Assembly: GCA_037176705.1 (NCBI GenBank)
Contig: CM073889.1
Span: 56,103,596-56,167,595, forward strand
Reading direction: 5' to 3'
Source of the DNA: Molossus alvarezi
Taxonomy: Eukaryota > Chordata > Mammalia > Chiroptera > Molossidae
Length of the DNA stretch: 64,000 bases
Below the pieces are notes generated by a model. It did not search any database. It was not told the origin of the DNA and saw only the letters and a program-made list of their open reading frames with translations. The position numbers and the translations under genes were made by a program. Below, piece after piece: positions 1 to 13,462 of the stretch (position 1 is the stretch's first letter; the number at the start of each line of letters is the position of its first letter).

Positions 1-12
1 CAAAAATAAAAA

Positions 13-238
13 ATTTTTTTATCCTCACCTGAGGACATTTTTGCATTTATCTTCAGATTGAGCAGGAGGGAGAGAGGGAGGAAGAGCGAGAGAGAGAAAC
101 ATTGACATGAGAGATACACATCGAGTGGTTGCCAACCAGAGCCAGGGACAAACTGTAACCAAGGTATGTGCCCTCAGCCGAACCTGGGACTGTGGTCCGT
201 GGGCTGACTCTCTAACCACTGAGCAAAACTTGTCCAGG
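13..238 (-). mobile_element. Ves-type SINE, long form
   Basis: An antisense copy with the CCTCACCTGAGGAC tail module and a tRNA-like head at the right. The head is diverged. Confidence 0.8.
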
Positions 239-916
239 TGAGTTTCCCAAAGACTTTGAATGCTGAGGATTATATCACAGAGTTCTATGGAAAGACTATA
301 GTGGTTCTGTTATCTCTTTAGAAATGCAGCATCTGAAGAATAGCTTCTAGGCTCTATTAAGAGCACTGGGCTTTTTTTAGCTGAACCAGAAATGGAATAT
401 AGAACATCTACATGCATTCCTTGAATCCACAGTTTTTGAGGGGCTGTCTTAAGTGTGACGCCATGATACTGTCCACAGTCCATGGGGAACAGTGGTGCAG
501 GAGTTAAGATGTATTCATAAGACCTTATCAATAGGGTATAGTGTCATCACTGCCCAGAGAGAAGAGCGAAGGCAAGAAATTTGATCTTGAGGGTTTGAAA
601 GGCATTCAATGAATCTTATGATGCTGCAGGTTTAACCTCACATGCAGCATTTGTTTTGCAGCAACCTGGGATAGTTAACTGATAGCCAACTAGTAGTGTA
701 TGCCATTGATTCTTAACCCTTAATGGGTTAATTTGGGAATCTGATGAAAGCTATCAATTAAAAAATTTACATGGGAACACGTACATGTAATTGTGTTTTC
801 AATATCAGGAAGTGTGTGGGCTCCTGGAATCTACTTCTGGTCCCCAGGCTAAAAGTCACTGCTCCATTTGTACTCCTACTGTCTATTCTCCACACAGTAG
901 CTGTCAAAATCTTTTA

Positions 917-1089
917 TTTATTTTATTGATTTTTTTAGAGAGAAAGGGAGAGATAGAAACATTAATTGGCTGCTTCCTGCACGCTCCCTACTGGGGATTG
1001 AGTCTGCATGTGCCCTGATGGAATCAAACCAGGACCTCTCAGTCCATGTGACAATACCTCATTCCACTGAGCCACACTGGCTAGGCCCA
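917..1089 (-). mobile_element. Ves-type SINE, short form
   Basis: Exact duplication tcaaaatctttta at 904-916 and 1090-1102. Confidence 0.82.
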
Positions 1090-1628
1090 TCAAAATCTTT
1101 TAAAAACAAGTCATTGTAACGTGACACAGCCTAAGACCTTTTTAGTAGCTTCCCATTACAAGTAGAATAAAATCCAGACTTTAACGTGGACTCTAAAATT
1201 CTGTTCAGAGATCTGGCCCCTGCCCATCTCTTCAATCTCATTTTCCCATTCTCCTTATTCACTGTACTTTGGTCACTGTAGCCTTTCTGTCCCTTGGGCA
1301 TGCCATACTCCTTCCTGTATTTTTTTAATTTGAATGTAACTAACTCCTGCCCTGACCAGAACTTTCCATATCAAATATATTGTCATCAGAGAAGCCTTCC
1401 CAGATCACTCTTTGTAGAGTATCCTGTGCCCCGGGCACTTGCTCTGTCATTACCCTTTTTATTTCATGGTAGTAATGTATACAATGTCTTTGTGAATATC
1501 TCCACCATTGGAATAGGAGGAGCTCCATGAGCACAAAGCTTTTCTGTCTTGCCCTTCACTGTCTCTAGCAGCTAGAACACTACCTACAGTGTATTGGCAC
1601 TCAGTGTTAGTTGAATGAGTATGTGAAT
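1090..1628 (+). repeat. L2 (LINE-2) 3' fragment
   Basis: It ends with gagctccatgagcacaaag, then tctagcagctagaacactacc and gttgaatgag, the standard L2 tail pattern. It lies in sense orientation just upstream of the exon-proximal SINE. Confidence 0.7.
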
Positions 1629-1671
1629 TGTTTGGACCAGAGATGACATTTTTCCCCCTGTGAAACATTTT

Positions 1672-1910
1672 TTTTTTAATCCTCACCCAAGGACATTTTT
1701 CCATTTTTTCAGACAGAGCGGGAGGGAGAGAGGAATAGAGAGAGAGAAACATCGATGTGAAAGGGACACATTGAGTGGCTGCCACCCGCACGACCCAACC
1801 GGGGCTGGGGACAAACTGCAACCGAAGTACATGCCCTTAGCGGGAACCGAACCTGGGTCTCTCTGGACCGCAGTCTGATGCTCTAACCTCTGAGCTGAAC
1901 TGGCCAGGGC
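1672..1910 (-). mobile_element. Ves-type SINE, long form, 47 bp before a RUVBL1 exon
   Basis: Exact 16-bp duplication ccctgtgaaacatttt at 1656-1671 and 1911-1926. The tRNA-derived head with A and B boxes is on the minus strand. It lies just upstream of the branch site of the exon at 1958. Confidence 0.9.
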
Positions 1911-1918
1911 CCCTGTGA

Positions 1919-2107
<189 letters not shown>

Positions 2108-4464
2108 TAATTGTCTTAACTAGTCTTTGTATAGGTGAATTGGTTATATGTATCTTTTTAAAACTAATGTGCAATAATACAATTGAGTTCTAAAAATCTA
2201 GATTATCTTGTACAACCTCCAGAGAAGAGAGAATGAAGTCTGTGGAGAGGTCTCATTGTCTCTAGAAATTTGTTTCGTATTTCTTTTGCGTCTCCTTTCC
2301 TTTGGAAATACATTTCTGTTTGCTTAGGACTTCATACAAGTTTCACAGTGACATCTTACTTGAGTCGGGGAAGAAAACCAGTAAGCAAGCATTTTTCTGA
2401 ATGCTAACTTTACCCAGCACTATTCTGGCTGTGTGAGAGATGGGGGAAAAAAAGAAGAATATATGAATTGGAGACATGATTTTTATCTTCAAGGAGCTTT
2501 CAGGGCAGAGAGAGGACACCATGACAGCACAGAATGCTTTAGTTGAACATTAAGCTGCATGGTATTGATCTTAAATGCAACTGGGAGTTTAGTAGGAGGC
2601 AGCACTAAAGGGTAGTAAAGCTGAAAGGGTTGAGTCATGACATTTGCCCTGCAGAGTGGGGACAGGATTGGCTTTGCAGGGAAGTAAAGGGCCTTTCAGC
2701 AAAGGAGGCAGTATGGCTTGTTGGGATCCATGAGGGAACTGGCTAGATACTTGAAATGCTCCAGAGTCCCCAGTCTGAGACTTACTTCTTCGAAAGGTCA
2801 CTTGGTACAAGACAGTAGGAGCTTGGGATTGTTTTTATAAACAAATAAGCTTTAAATTCCAGTGCTGGTGCTGACTTTCTGTGAGACCTGAGGAAGGTCC
2901 CTTCACCTTTCTGAAGTAGTAGCACATGCCCCTGCCCATTTCAGGTAGTTATTAAACTGGGCAGTTGTAAGATAATGACTTTAATTATCATTTGAAATCA
3001 TAAATTGAATTGGTGATGTATCTTATATTGGTGTGTTATAACAGGAAGAAGTGCTGTGTTTGTAAAAAAGTGTTTTCAAACTTTAATGTTCCATATAAAT
3101 GTGAGCTTTCTTTACCTCTCTGCAAGCAGTATTAGCTTGTCCAGTGTATTTACCATTTATTTATTTGCTTACTATTCCTTCTTACATCTTAGACCCTTTC
3201 CATTTTTCTTCTTCCTAAAGTACATTTAGAAGTTCTTTCTAGAAGTTTATTAGTGGCAAAGTCAGGTTTGTATTTATTATGTTGCCCTTGTTTTGAAAGG
3301 TAGTTATGTTGGATATATAGTTCAGTTGACAGCTATTTTCTCTCAGTACTATTTCTCTCAGTGATATCTGCTACCTGTTAGCTTCTGTTCTTGCTTTTGA
3401 GAAGCATAATTTTGAGATTTGGCTTTTCTTTCTGGATTTTTTGAGATATTTTTGATTTTTGTGTTTGATAATATGTCAGAGTGAATTTATTTTTATTTTT
3501 TGGGCTTAATATTAATTGTGCTTTCTGAATCTGAATATTATGTCTCCAATGAGTTCTGGTAAATTGTTAGCCTTTATCTCTTCAGATATTGTTTTCCCTG
3601 TTCTCTCTCTTTTATTTTTTTTTAAGTTATTATTATTTATTTTATTTTTTAAATTAATTTATTTTTATACAGATGTTTCACTTTTCTCCCCCATTGACAC
3701 TCTTCCTCCTCCCCGCAGTATTGTTGTCTATGTCCATTGGTTATGCAGTTATGCATATAAGTTCTTTGGTTTATCTCCCCCTGGGGTTTGTCAGTCTGAT
3801 CCCTACTTCTATGTCTCTGGGTCTGTTTTGTTTATCATCTTATTTTGTTCATTATATTCCACAAATAACTGAGATCCTGTGATACTTATCTTTCTCTGAC
3901 TGGCTTATTTCGCTTATAATAGTCTCCAGGTCCCTCCTTGTCATCTCAAAGGATAAGAGATCTTTCTTTCTTACAGCTGCATAGTATTCCATTATGTAGA
4001 TGTACCACAGCTTTTTTATTCACTCATCTATTGATGGACACTTGGGCTGTTTCCAGATCTTAGTATTGTAAATAGTGTTGCTATGAACATAGGGGTATAT
4101 ATAGTTTTTCAGATTGGTGTTTCAGGTTTCTTAGGATATATTCCTAGAAGTGAATCACTGGGTCAACGACAGTTCAATTTTTAATTTTTTGAGGAAATAC
4201 CATATTGTTTTCCATAGTCTGCACCAGCTTGCATTCCCACCAGCAATGTACTAGAGTCCCCTTTTCTCCATACCCTGGCCAGCACTTGTTGGATGATTTG
4301 TTGATGGCAGCCATTTTGGCAGGTGTGAGATGATCATACCTCACAGTCGTTTTAATTTACATCTCTCTGATGATTAGTGTTGTTGAGCATCTTTTCATAT
4401 GTCTCTTGGCCATGTGTATGGCCTGTTTGGAGAGATATCTATTTCGGTCCTCTGCCCATTTTTT

Positions 4465-4519
4465 TTTTACTCTTCACTTGAGGACATTTTTCCATTTTTT
4501 GTTCAGATAGAGTGGGAGG

Positions 4520-4550
<31 letters not shown>

Positions 4551-4717
4551 AAGAGAAATATCGACGTGAAAGGAACACATCGAGTGGCTGCCACCCACAG
4601 GACCAACCAGGGCCGGGGACAAACTGCAACTGAAGTACGCCCCCTTAGCGGGAACTGAACCCGGGTCTCTCTGGACCGCAGGCCGATGCTCTAACCGCTG
4701 ATCCAAACTGGCCAGGG
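4465..4717 (-). mobile_element. Ves-type SINE in a truncated L1
   Basis: Duplication ctctgcccatttttt on both sides; the long form is complete. Confidence 0.88.
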
Positions 4718-4860
4718 CTCTGCCCATTTTTTAATTGGGGCCTTTGTCTTCCTTTTGTTGAGTTATATGAGCACTCTATGTATTTTGGAACTTAACCCCT
4801 TATCTGATATATCATTGGCAGTTATGCTCTACAGTAGTGTGGGTTCCGTTTCCATTTTTT

Positions 4861-5107
4861 TTTTTTTTTTATCCTCATCCGAGGACATTTTTCCATTTTT
4901 TGTACAGACAGGGTGGGAGGGAGAGAGGAAGAGAGAGAGAGGGAAACATCGATGTGAAAGGGACACATCGAGTGGGCTGCCACCCGCACGACCAACCAGG
5001 GCCGGGGACAAACTGCAACCGAGGTGCATGCCCTTAGCGGGAACCGAACCCGGGTCTCTCCGGACCGCAGGTGGACGCTCCAACCGCTGAGCCAAACTGG
5101 CCAGGGC
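4861..5107 (-). mobile_element. Ves-type SINE in a truncated L1, young-looking
   Basis: Flanked by tttccatttt on both sides. Close in sequence to the copies at 24476, 37137 and 63618. Confidence 0.88.
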
Positions 5108-5728
5108 TCCCTTTCCATTTTGATGCTTGTTTCTTTTGCTGTGCAGAAGCTTTTTTGGTTTGATGCAGTCCCATTTATTAATTTTTTCCCTTTGTTTCTC
5201 TTGCCCTAGGTGTTGTATCAGTGAAAATTCTACTGTGTGTGATATCTGAGATTTTGCTGCCTACAGTTTCTTTTAGGATTTTTATGGATTCATGAGTTAC
5301 ATTTAAGTCTTTTATCTATTTTGAGTTTATTGTGTATGATGTAAGTTGGTGGTCTAGTTTCATTTTTTGTGTGTAGCTGTCCAATTTTCCTAACACCATG
5401 TATTGAAGAGACTGTCTTGACTCCATTGTATGCCTTTGTTAAATATAAATTGAGTATAATGTCTTGGGTCAATTTGTGGGTTCTCTGTTCTATTCCATTG
5501 ATCTATGTGCCTGTTCTTATGCCAGTACCAGGCTGTTTTGATTATAGTGTCTTTGTAGTATAACCTGATATCCAGTATTGTGATCCCTCCTACTTTGTTC
5601 TCCTTTTTCAAGATTGCTGTGGCTATTTGGAGTCTTTTTTGGTTCCATATAAACTTTTGGAGTATTTGTTCTCTCTGTTATCTTAATTATCTCCTGGAAA
5701 TTCAGCTGGTGCTAAGTTTTACTGCAAA

Positions 5729-5954
5729 GGTTCTCAACTTGGAGCAGTTTTTACCCCTCTTCCCCCAGGATAATTTGGCAATGTCTAGAGACATTTTTGG
5801 TTCTCACAACTTAGTTGGGTGGGGAATGCTACATTCATCCTGTGTGTGGAAGCCATTCGTGCTGCCAGACATCCTATAGTGTGCACAGGGTAGTTCCTAC
5901 AATAAGGAATTATGCAGCCCAAAATGTCAGTAGTGCCAAGATTGGGAAATCCTG
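5729..5954 (+). mobile_element. MER20 (hAT-Charlie non-autonomous)
   Basis: Begins ggttctcaacttggagc and includes ggcaatgtctagagacattt and ccaaaatgtcagtagtgcc before ttgggaaatcctg. This is the full length of the ancient eutherian MER20. Confidence 0.82.
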
Positions 5955-6043
5955 GGCTAGATCTTCTTTTGTCTTCGTCTTTCCACCTCATTTTCATATT
6001 TTCTATCTTTTTTACTTTGCAGCATTCTGGGTGGTTCCTTTAT

Positions 6044-6249
6044 TTTTTTTTTAATTCTCATCTGAGGATATGTTTTCATTGATTTTGAGAGAGAGAGAGA
6101 GAAACATCGATTGATTGGTTGCCTCTCACACACACTCTGACCCAGGATCGAATATGCATCCTGGGTATGTGCACTGACTGGGAATCGAACCTGTGACCCT
6201 TCAGTGCACAGGAAAAGGCTGCAACTAACTGAGCCACACTAGCCAGGGC
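6044..6249 (-). mobile_element. Ves-type SINE, older
   Basis: Diverged copy; flanks ctgggtggttccttta and ctgggtgattcttttt agree imperfectly. Confidence 0.8.
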
Positions 6250-6394
6250 CTGGGTGATTCTTTTTTTTAAATTCCTGTCACCATTTGGGTGATTTCTTTA
6301 GATCTCGGTTCCAGTCTGATTGTCTTGTTTGCTATGACTAAGCTGCTGTTTAATCCAATCCACTGATTTTTTTTTTTTTTTTTTTTTAAATTTG

Positions 6395-7135
6395 AAACCT
6401 ACAAAGGATTTGAAAGAACAGTATGGTGAACTTCTCTGTATCCTTCACATAAAGGACTAATTGTAAATATTTTGTGTCATTTGCTTTTTTTCTACTTAAT
6501 TCTAAACCATTTGAAAGTAAGTACCAGGACGTTTTCCTACATTATCAGGATACTGTCATCACACCCAAGAAATTTAATGTTGCTAACAGTATTAGCAGAT
6601 GTTGAATTTGTTAAAATTTCTTCAAATTGTTCCATTGTTTTACTGTTTCATTTTTTAATATTTTAAAATCCAGAGTATAATCAAAGATCACACATTACAT
6701 TCATTGTTGTATCTCTTTAATCTCTTTTTATCTAGAACAGTTACCCTCCCCAGCATTTTTTTTGTTTTTTGTTTTTTTACTTTATTACTCTTATTTTTAT
6801 CCTCAGCTGAGGACATTTTTGCATTTATCTTCAGACAGAACGGGAGGGCAAGAGGGGGGATGTGAGAGAGACACATCAAGTGGTTGCCACCCACACAACC
6901 CCAACTGGGGCCGAGGACAAACTGCAACCAAGGTACGTGCCCTTAGCGGGAACTGAACCCAGGACTTTGGTCTGCTGGCTGAAGCTCTAACCACTGAGCA
7001 AACCAGCCAGGGCCATTTTTTTGTTTTGTTTTCTTTTGTGACATGACATTTTTGAAGAGTCCAGAACAGTTGTTTTATAGAATGTCCTACAAGTATCCTA
7101 CAGTGATTGTATTATATTATACACTTTGTATTATA
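6395..7135 (-). repeat. Old L1M-type 3' fragment
   Basis: The pattern (catttgaaagtaag, ttttcctacattatcagg, tctttaatctctttttatctagaac, gaagagtccag) is that of ancient mammalian L1 3' ends in reverse. A Ves SINE interrupts it at about 6790-7013. Confidence 0.6.
6790..7013 (-). mobile_element. Ves-type SINE in an old L1
   Basis: Long form; interrupts the L1M fragment at 6395-7135. Confidence 0.82.
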
Positions 7136-7872
7136 TTAAAACATGTCTATTAAACACTTTGGCAGAACACTGCAGATGTTGTGCCCTTCCATTGCTTCAA
7201 AATAGAAGGCTGATGCCAAATTCCACTGTGAATTTGGATTCTTTTGTAATTAATGAGTAATCTGTGAAGTGATATGTTGAGATGTTGTGAGTATACTTTC
7301 ACCCTATGAATGTAGCATTTATTGATGGTCATTGCTTATTATCACATTGGTAGTTGCGAAACGGTGATATTTTTATATTATTAAATATATTGGGTGATGT
7401 GGGTTAGTAATAATATTATATATATTTCAGGTGTACAACTTTATAATATGACTTCTGTGTACTCTATTATTTGGCCACCACCCAAGTCTAGTCTCCGTCT
7501 GTCACCATATATTTGAACCCCTTTACCCTTATTATCCTCTTCCCACCCTTTTTGCCTCTGATAACCCCCATTCTGTTGTCTGTATCAATTTGTTTGTTCA
7601 TTTGTTGCTTGTTGTTTTATATCCCACATATGAATGAAATAATATGGTTCTTGTTTCTTTTCATTTGACTTATTTCACTTAAGCATAGTATTCTCAACAT
7701 CCATACATGTTGTCGCAAGTGGCAATATTTCATCTTTTGTATGGCTGAGTAGTATTTCATTGTATATATGTATAATGTCTTTATTCAGTCATTCACTTCC
7801 ATGTCCTGGCTATTGTGAAAAGAATGCTTCAGTGAACATAGGGGTACATATATATCTTTATGAATAAGTGTT

Positions 7873-8121
7873 TTCTTTTTTATTTTAAAAATGTTTTATC
7901 GTTTTTTTTTTGTTTGTTTGTTTTTGTTTTTTTTTTTAGAGAGAGGGAGAGGGAGAGAGAGGTAGAAACATCTATGAGAGAGAACATTGACTGGCTGCCT
8001 CCTGCATGCCCCCCACTGGGGATTGGGCCCATAACCTGGGCATGTGCCCTGACTGGGATTTGAACCGGGGACCTCTTGGTGCATGGATCAACGCTCAACC
8101 ACTGAGCCACACCAGCCGGGC
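7873..8121 (-). mobile_element. Ves-type SINE, short form, in an old L1
   Basis: Exact duplication tgaataagtgtt at 7861-7872 and 8122-8133. Confidence 0.88.
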
Positions 8122-9787
8122 TGAATAAGTGTTCTCAATATTTTTGAGTAGATTCCCAGAAGAAAAATTGCTGGGTCATATGGTAGCTCTGTTAATTTTT
8201 TGAGGAACCTCCATACTTTTTCCATAGTGGCAGAACCAATGTACATTCACACCAGTAGTGTACGAGGGTTTCTTTTTCTCTACATCTTCTTCAACACTTA
8301 AAAAAAAATCTTTATTGTTAAATGTATTACAGATGTTCCTCATTTTACCCCCATTGATACCCTCCTCTCCACTTCCGCACCCCTCCTGCCTTTTTCCACG
8401 GTGTGGAAAACTTACATATAAGTTTTTTGGTTTATTTCTTCCCACCCCCTAACCCCCTTCCCTTTGAGGTTTGTCAGTTTAGCAACCAATTTGTACTTCT
8501 TAATCCCTTCACCATTTTTACCCTCCCCCAAACCCCCTCCCATCTGGCAACCAACAAAATGTTCCCTGTATTTATGAGAATGTTTCTGTTCTGCCTGTTC
8601 ATTTTCTTTGTAGATTCCATTGTCGATAGATATGTATTCATTGCCATTTTGTTTGTTCATATATTTTATCTTTTCCTTCAAAAACACCCTTCAACATTTC
8701 ATATAAAAACAGTTTGGTGATGACGAACTCCTTTAGCTTTTTCTTGTCTGGGAAAGTCTTTATATGGCCATCAATTCTAAATGACAGCTTTCCAGGATAG
8801 AGTAATTTTGGTTGTAGGTTCTTGGTTTTCATCACTCTGAATATTTCTTGCCACTCCCTTCTGGCCTGCAAAGTTTCTTTTGAGAAATCAGCTGACAGTC
8901 TTATGGGAACTCCTTTGTAGGTAATTATCTGCTTTTGGCTTGCTGCTTTTAAGATTCTCTTTTTGTCTTGAACCTTTTGCATTTTGATGATGATGTTTTG
9001 GTGTGGGCCTCTTAGAGTTCATCTTGTTTGGGACTCTGTGCTTCCTGGCCTTGTATGTCTGTTTCCTTCACCAAGTTAGGGAAATTTTCTGCCATTATTG
9101 TTTCAACTACGTTTTCGATTTCTTGTTCTCTTTCTTCTCCTCTGGCACTCCCAAGATGCAATGTTGTCACGCTTGAAGTTGTTCCAGAGGCTCCTTACAC
9201 TCTCCTCATTTTTTTTTTTTTCATTATTATTATTATTTTTTTTGTTACAGATGTTTCTCCTTTTTTACCCCATTGGCACCCCCCTCCCCAACACCCCCAC
9301 CCCGTCTCCGGCTTTGTTGTCCATGTCCATTGGTTATGCATACATGCATATAAGTTCTGTGGTTTATCTCCCCCCGCCCCCGCCTCTTCTGAGGGATGTC
9401 AGTCTGTGCCTTACTTCCATGATTCTGGGTCTACTGTATTCCTCAGATTGTTATGTTCATTATATTCCGTATATAAGTGAGATCATGTGGTATTTGTCTT
9501 TTTCTGCTTGGCTTATTTCACTTAGGATAATACTTTCCAGGTCCCTCCATGTCGTCTCAAAGGGTAAGAGATCTTTCTTTCTTACAGTTTCATAATACTC
9601 CATTGTGTCTATGTACCACTACTTTTTTTATCCATTCGTCTACTGATGGACACTGGGCTGTTTCCAGATCTTAGCTATTGTAAATATTTCTGCTACAAAC
9701 ATGGGGGTACATATATTCTTTCTGATTGGTGTTTCAGTCTTCTTAGGGTATATTTCTAGAAGTGGGATCACTGGGTCAAGTGGAAGT

Positions 9788-12700
9788 TCAATTTATAATT
9801 TTTTGAGGTAACACCATAGTTTTCCACAGTGGCTGCACCAGTCTGCATTCCCAGCAGCAGTGTACTAGAGTCCCCTTTTCTCCACACCCTTGCCAACACT
9901 TGTTTGATGATTTGTCGATGGCGGCCATTCTGACTGGTGTGAGGTGATACCTCATTGTTGTTTTAATTTGCACCTCTCTGATGATTAGTGATGTTGAGCA
10001 TTTCTTCATATGTCTCTTAGCCATTTGTATGTCCTGTTTGGAGAGGTGTCTTTACAGCTTCTATGCTCATTTTTTTTTTAATCCTCACCCGAGGACATCT
10101 TTCCATTTTTTTTGTTCAGGTAAAGTGGGAGGGAGAGAGAGGAACAGAGAGAGAGAGAAACATTGACGCGAAAGGAACACATCGAGTGGCTGCCACCTGT
10201 ACAACCGACCAGGGCCAGGGACAAACTGCAACCGAGGTACGCGCCCTTAGCGGGAACCGAACCCGGGTCTCTCAGGACCGCAGGCCGACGCTCTAACTGC
10301 TGAGCCAAACCGGCCAGGGCCATTTTTTAATTGGGTTCTTTGTCTTCCTTTTGTGGAGTGGTATGGGCACTCTCTATATATTGGAAATTAACCCCTTATC
10401 TGATATATCATTGGCGGTGACGTTCTCCCATACAGTGGGTTGCCTTTCCATTTTGATGATTGTTTCTTTTGCTGTGCAGAAGCTTTTTAGTTTGATGTAG
10501 TCCCCTGTGTTCATTTTTTCCTTTGTAACTGTTGCCTTAGGTGATGTACCAGTGAAAATTCTGCTGCATATGATGTCCGAAATTTTGATGCCTACATTTT
10601 CTTCTAGAATTTTTATGGATTCACCGGTCACATTTAAGTGTTTTATCCATTTTGAGTTTATTCTTGTGTAGGGTATAAGTTGATGGTCTACTTTCATTTT
10701 TTTGCATGTAGCTGTCCAGTTTTCCCAACACCATTTATTAAAGAGGCTGTCTTTACTCCACTGTATGCTCTTACCACCTTTGTCAAAAATTAATTGAGCA
10801 TATTGCCTTGGGTCCATTTCTGGGTTCTTAGTTCTTTTTCACTGGTCTGTATGCCTGTTCTTGTGTCAGTGCCAGGCTGTTGTGATTACAGTCGCTTTGT
10901 ACTATAACCTGATATCTGGTTTTGTGATACCACCTACTTTGTCCTTCTTTTTCAAATTTGCTGTGGCTATTCGGGGACTTTTTTGGTTACATATGAACTT
11001 TTGAAGTATTTGTTCTAGTTCTGTGAAATATGTCGTTGGTATTTTGATGGGGATTGCATTGAATCTATAGATTGCTTGTGGTAGTATGGACATTTTAATG
11101 ATGTTAATTCTTCCAATTCGTGAACAAAATATATGCTTCCACTTTTTTATATCTTCCTCTATTTCTTTTTTCAATGTCCTGTAGTTTTCTGCAAATAGGT
11201 CCTTTACTTCTTTGGTTAAGTTTATTCCTAGGTATCTTAATTTTTTTGCCGCCATGGTAAATAGGATTGTTTGTTCAGTTTCTCTTTCTGTGAGTTCATC
11301 ATTGGTGTATACAAATGCTGTCAATTTCTTGACGTTCATTTTGTATCCTGCTACTCTGCCAAATTTATTTATTATGTCTAGTAGATTTTTGACGGAGTCT
11401 TTGGGGTTTTCCATGTATAATATCCTGTCATCTGCAAATAATGACTGTTTCACTTCCTTCTTTCCAATTTGGATCCCCTTTATTTTTTCCTCAAGTCTGA
11501 TTGCTGTGGTTAAGACTTCCAGTACAATGTTAAATAAGAGTGGCGAAAGTGGATATCTCTGTCTTGTTCCTGTTCTTGAGGGAAATGTTTTTAGTTTCTG
11601 CCCATTGAGTATGATGTTGGCTGTAGGTCTTTCATATGTGGCTTTCATTATGTTGAGATATGATCCCTCTATTCCCACATTGCTGAGCATTTTTATCAGA
11701 AATGGATGCTGGATTTTGTCGAATGCTTTTTCCACATCAATTGATATTATCATGTGGTTTTTATTCTTCATTTTGTTTATGTGGTGTATCATATTTATTG
11801 GTTTGCGACTATTTAACCAGCCTCGCATCCCTGGGATGAATCCCACTTGGTCATGGTGAATAATTTTTTTGATGTATTGCTGCATCCGATTTGCTAGCAT
11901 TTTGTTCAGGATTTTGGCGTCTATGTCATCAGGGATATTGGCCCTTTAGTTTTCTTTCTTTGTAGTGTCTTTTTCTGGTTTTGGAATTAGAAATATGCTG
12001 GCCTCATAGAACGAGTTTGGAAGTCTTCTTTCTTCTTGAATTTTTTGAAATAGTTTGAGGAGACTAGGTGTTAGTTCTTTATTGAATGTTCGGTAAAACT
12101 CCCCCGCGAAGCCATCTGGGCCTTGGCCTTTGTTTGTTGGGAGAGTCTTGATTACGTCTTCAATTTCCTTAGTTGTTATTGGTCTGTTCAGGTTTTCTAT
12201 CTCTTCCTGGTCCAGATTTGGGAGACTGTGTGTTTCTAGAAATTTGTCCATTTTGCTTAGATTGTCAAATTTGTTTCCATATAGTTGTTTATAATAGTTG
12301 TTAACGATCTTTTGTAATTCCATGGTGTTGGTTGTTACTTCTCCTCTTTCATTTGTGATTTTGTGTATTTGGGTTCTCTCTCTTTGTTTCTTGGTGAGTC
12401 CATCTTGTTTATCTTTTTGAAAAACCAGGTCTTTGTTTCCTTGATCCTTTGAATTGTTTTCTTGGTCTCTCTGTCATTTATTTCTGCTGTGATCTTTACT
12501 ATTTCCTTCCTTCTACTTGCTCTGGGGTTTTCTTTTTGTTTGCTTTCTAATTCTTTAAGTTGTGAGGTTATACAGTCAATTAGAAATTTTTCTTGTTTCT
12601 TGAGGTAGGCCTGTAGTGCTATGAACTTCCCTCTTAGAACTGCTTTTGCTGCATCCCATAGATTTCGTGTTGTTGTGTGTTCATTTTCATTGGTTTTCAC

Positions 12701-13462
12701 AAAGTTTTAAATTTCTTCCTTGATCTCCTCAGTAACCCATTCATTGTTTAATAACATTGTATTTAGCCTCCATGTATTCAAATGTCTTTGCATGTTCTTG
12801 TTGCAATTGATTTCTAGTTTTATGCCATTGTGATCTGAGAAGATACCTGATATGATTTCAATCTTCTTGAACTTGTAGAGATTTTGTTTGTGTCCTATCA
12901 TGTGGTCTATCTTTGAGAATGACCCATGTGCACTTGAGAAGAATGTGAATTCTGTAGTTTTGGGGTGTAATTCTCTGTAGATATCTATTAAATCCATTTG
13001 GTCTAGGGCTTCATTTAGAATCTCTGTTTTCTTGCTAATTTTTTGTCTAGAGGATATATCCAGTTCTGTCAACGGGGTTTTGAAGTCTCCTGGTATGATT
13101 GTATTGCTGTTGATTTCTCTTTGGAAGTCCTCCAGAAGATTTTTAATATATTTTGGTGCTCCTATATTGGGTGCATTTATATTTATCAAGGTTATATCTT
13201 TCTGTTGGTTAGATCCTTTCAATATTATGTAGTGGCCTTGTTTTTGTCTAATTATGGCCTTCGTTTTTAAATCTGTTTTATCAGATATCGGTATTGTTAC
13301 CACAGCTTTTTTTTGTTTTCCATTTGCTTGGAAAATTTTTTTCCCTCCCTTCACTTTCAACCTACTTGAGTCTTTTGTTGTGAGGTGGGTCTCTTGTAAA
13401 CAACATATAGATGAGTCATGCTTTCTTATCCAATCAACCACTCTGTGTCTTTTATTGGCCAT
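9788..13462 (-). pseudogene. LINE-1 ORF2 remnant (endonuclease, reverse transcriptase, zinc knuckle)
   Basis: Open segments on the minus strand keep recognisable domains. The AP-type endonuclease lies at 12707-13462, with CLQETHL and the SDHNG motif. The reverse transcriptase lies at 10902-11900, with [11 protein letters not shown] (motif A), [13 protein letters not shown] (motif B) and FADD (motif C, catalytic aspartates kept). The C-terminal cysteine knuckle lies at 9788-10024, with [18 protein letters not shown]. Stops or shifts fall between the segments at about 11901-11945, 12324-12334 and 12701-12706. A SINE interrupts it at 10076-10320. It cannot make a full protein. Confidence 0.87.
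10076..10320 (-). mobile_element. Ves-type SINE inside L1 ORF2
   Basis: Long form, inserted at a cattttt site of the L1; splits the C-terminal part of ORF2. Confidence 0.87.

Larger units (their letters stand above)
3609..5666 (-). mobile_element. 5'-truncated LINE-1, antisense
   Basis: The L1 3' end starts at a T-rich tract near 3609 and runs to 5666 within the ORF2 C-terminal region, where it stops abruptly. The flanking short repeat tgttctctct (about 3600-3609 and 5667-5676) fits a target duplication. It carries two Ves SINEs (4465-4717 and 4861-5107). It is collinear with the 3' third of the two full-length copies. Confidence 0.8.

Noticed and set aside
4829..5095. Recurrent open frames with a peptide pattern of the MAQRLERRPAVRRDPGSVPAKG kind on many SINEs
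   Set aside because: They fall wholly inside Ves SINEs and recur only because the repeats are alike; no sign of protein selection.
11212..11859. 215-residue open frame on the + strand
   Set aside because: It is the complement of the L1 reverse transcriptase segment, without features of its own.
10902..11900. Possible active reverse transcriptase with FADD intact
   Set aside because: The segment is only a part of L1 ORF2; stops and frameshifts before and after it, and a SINE in the C-terminal part, prevent a full protein.
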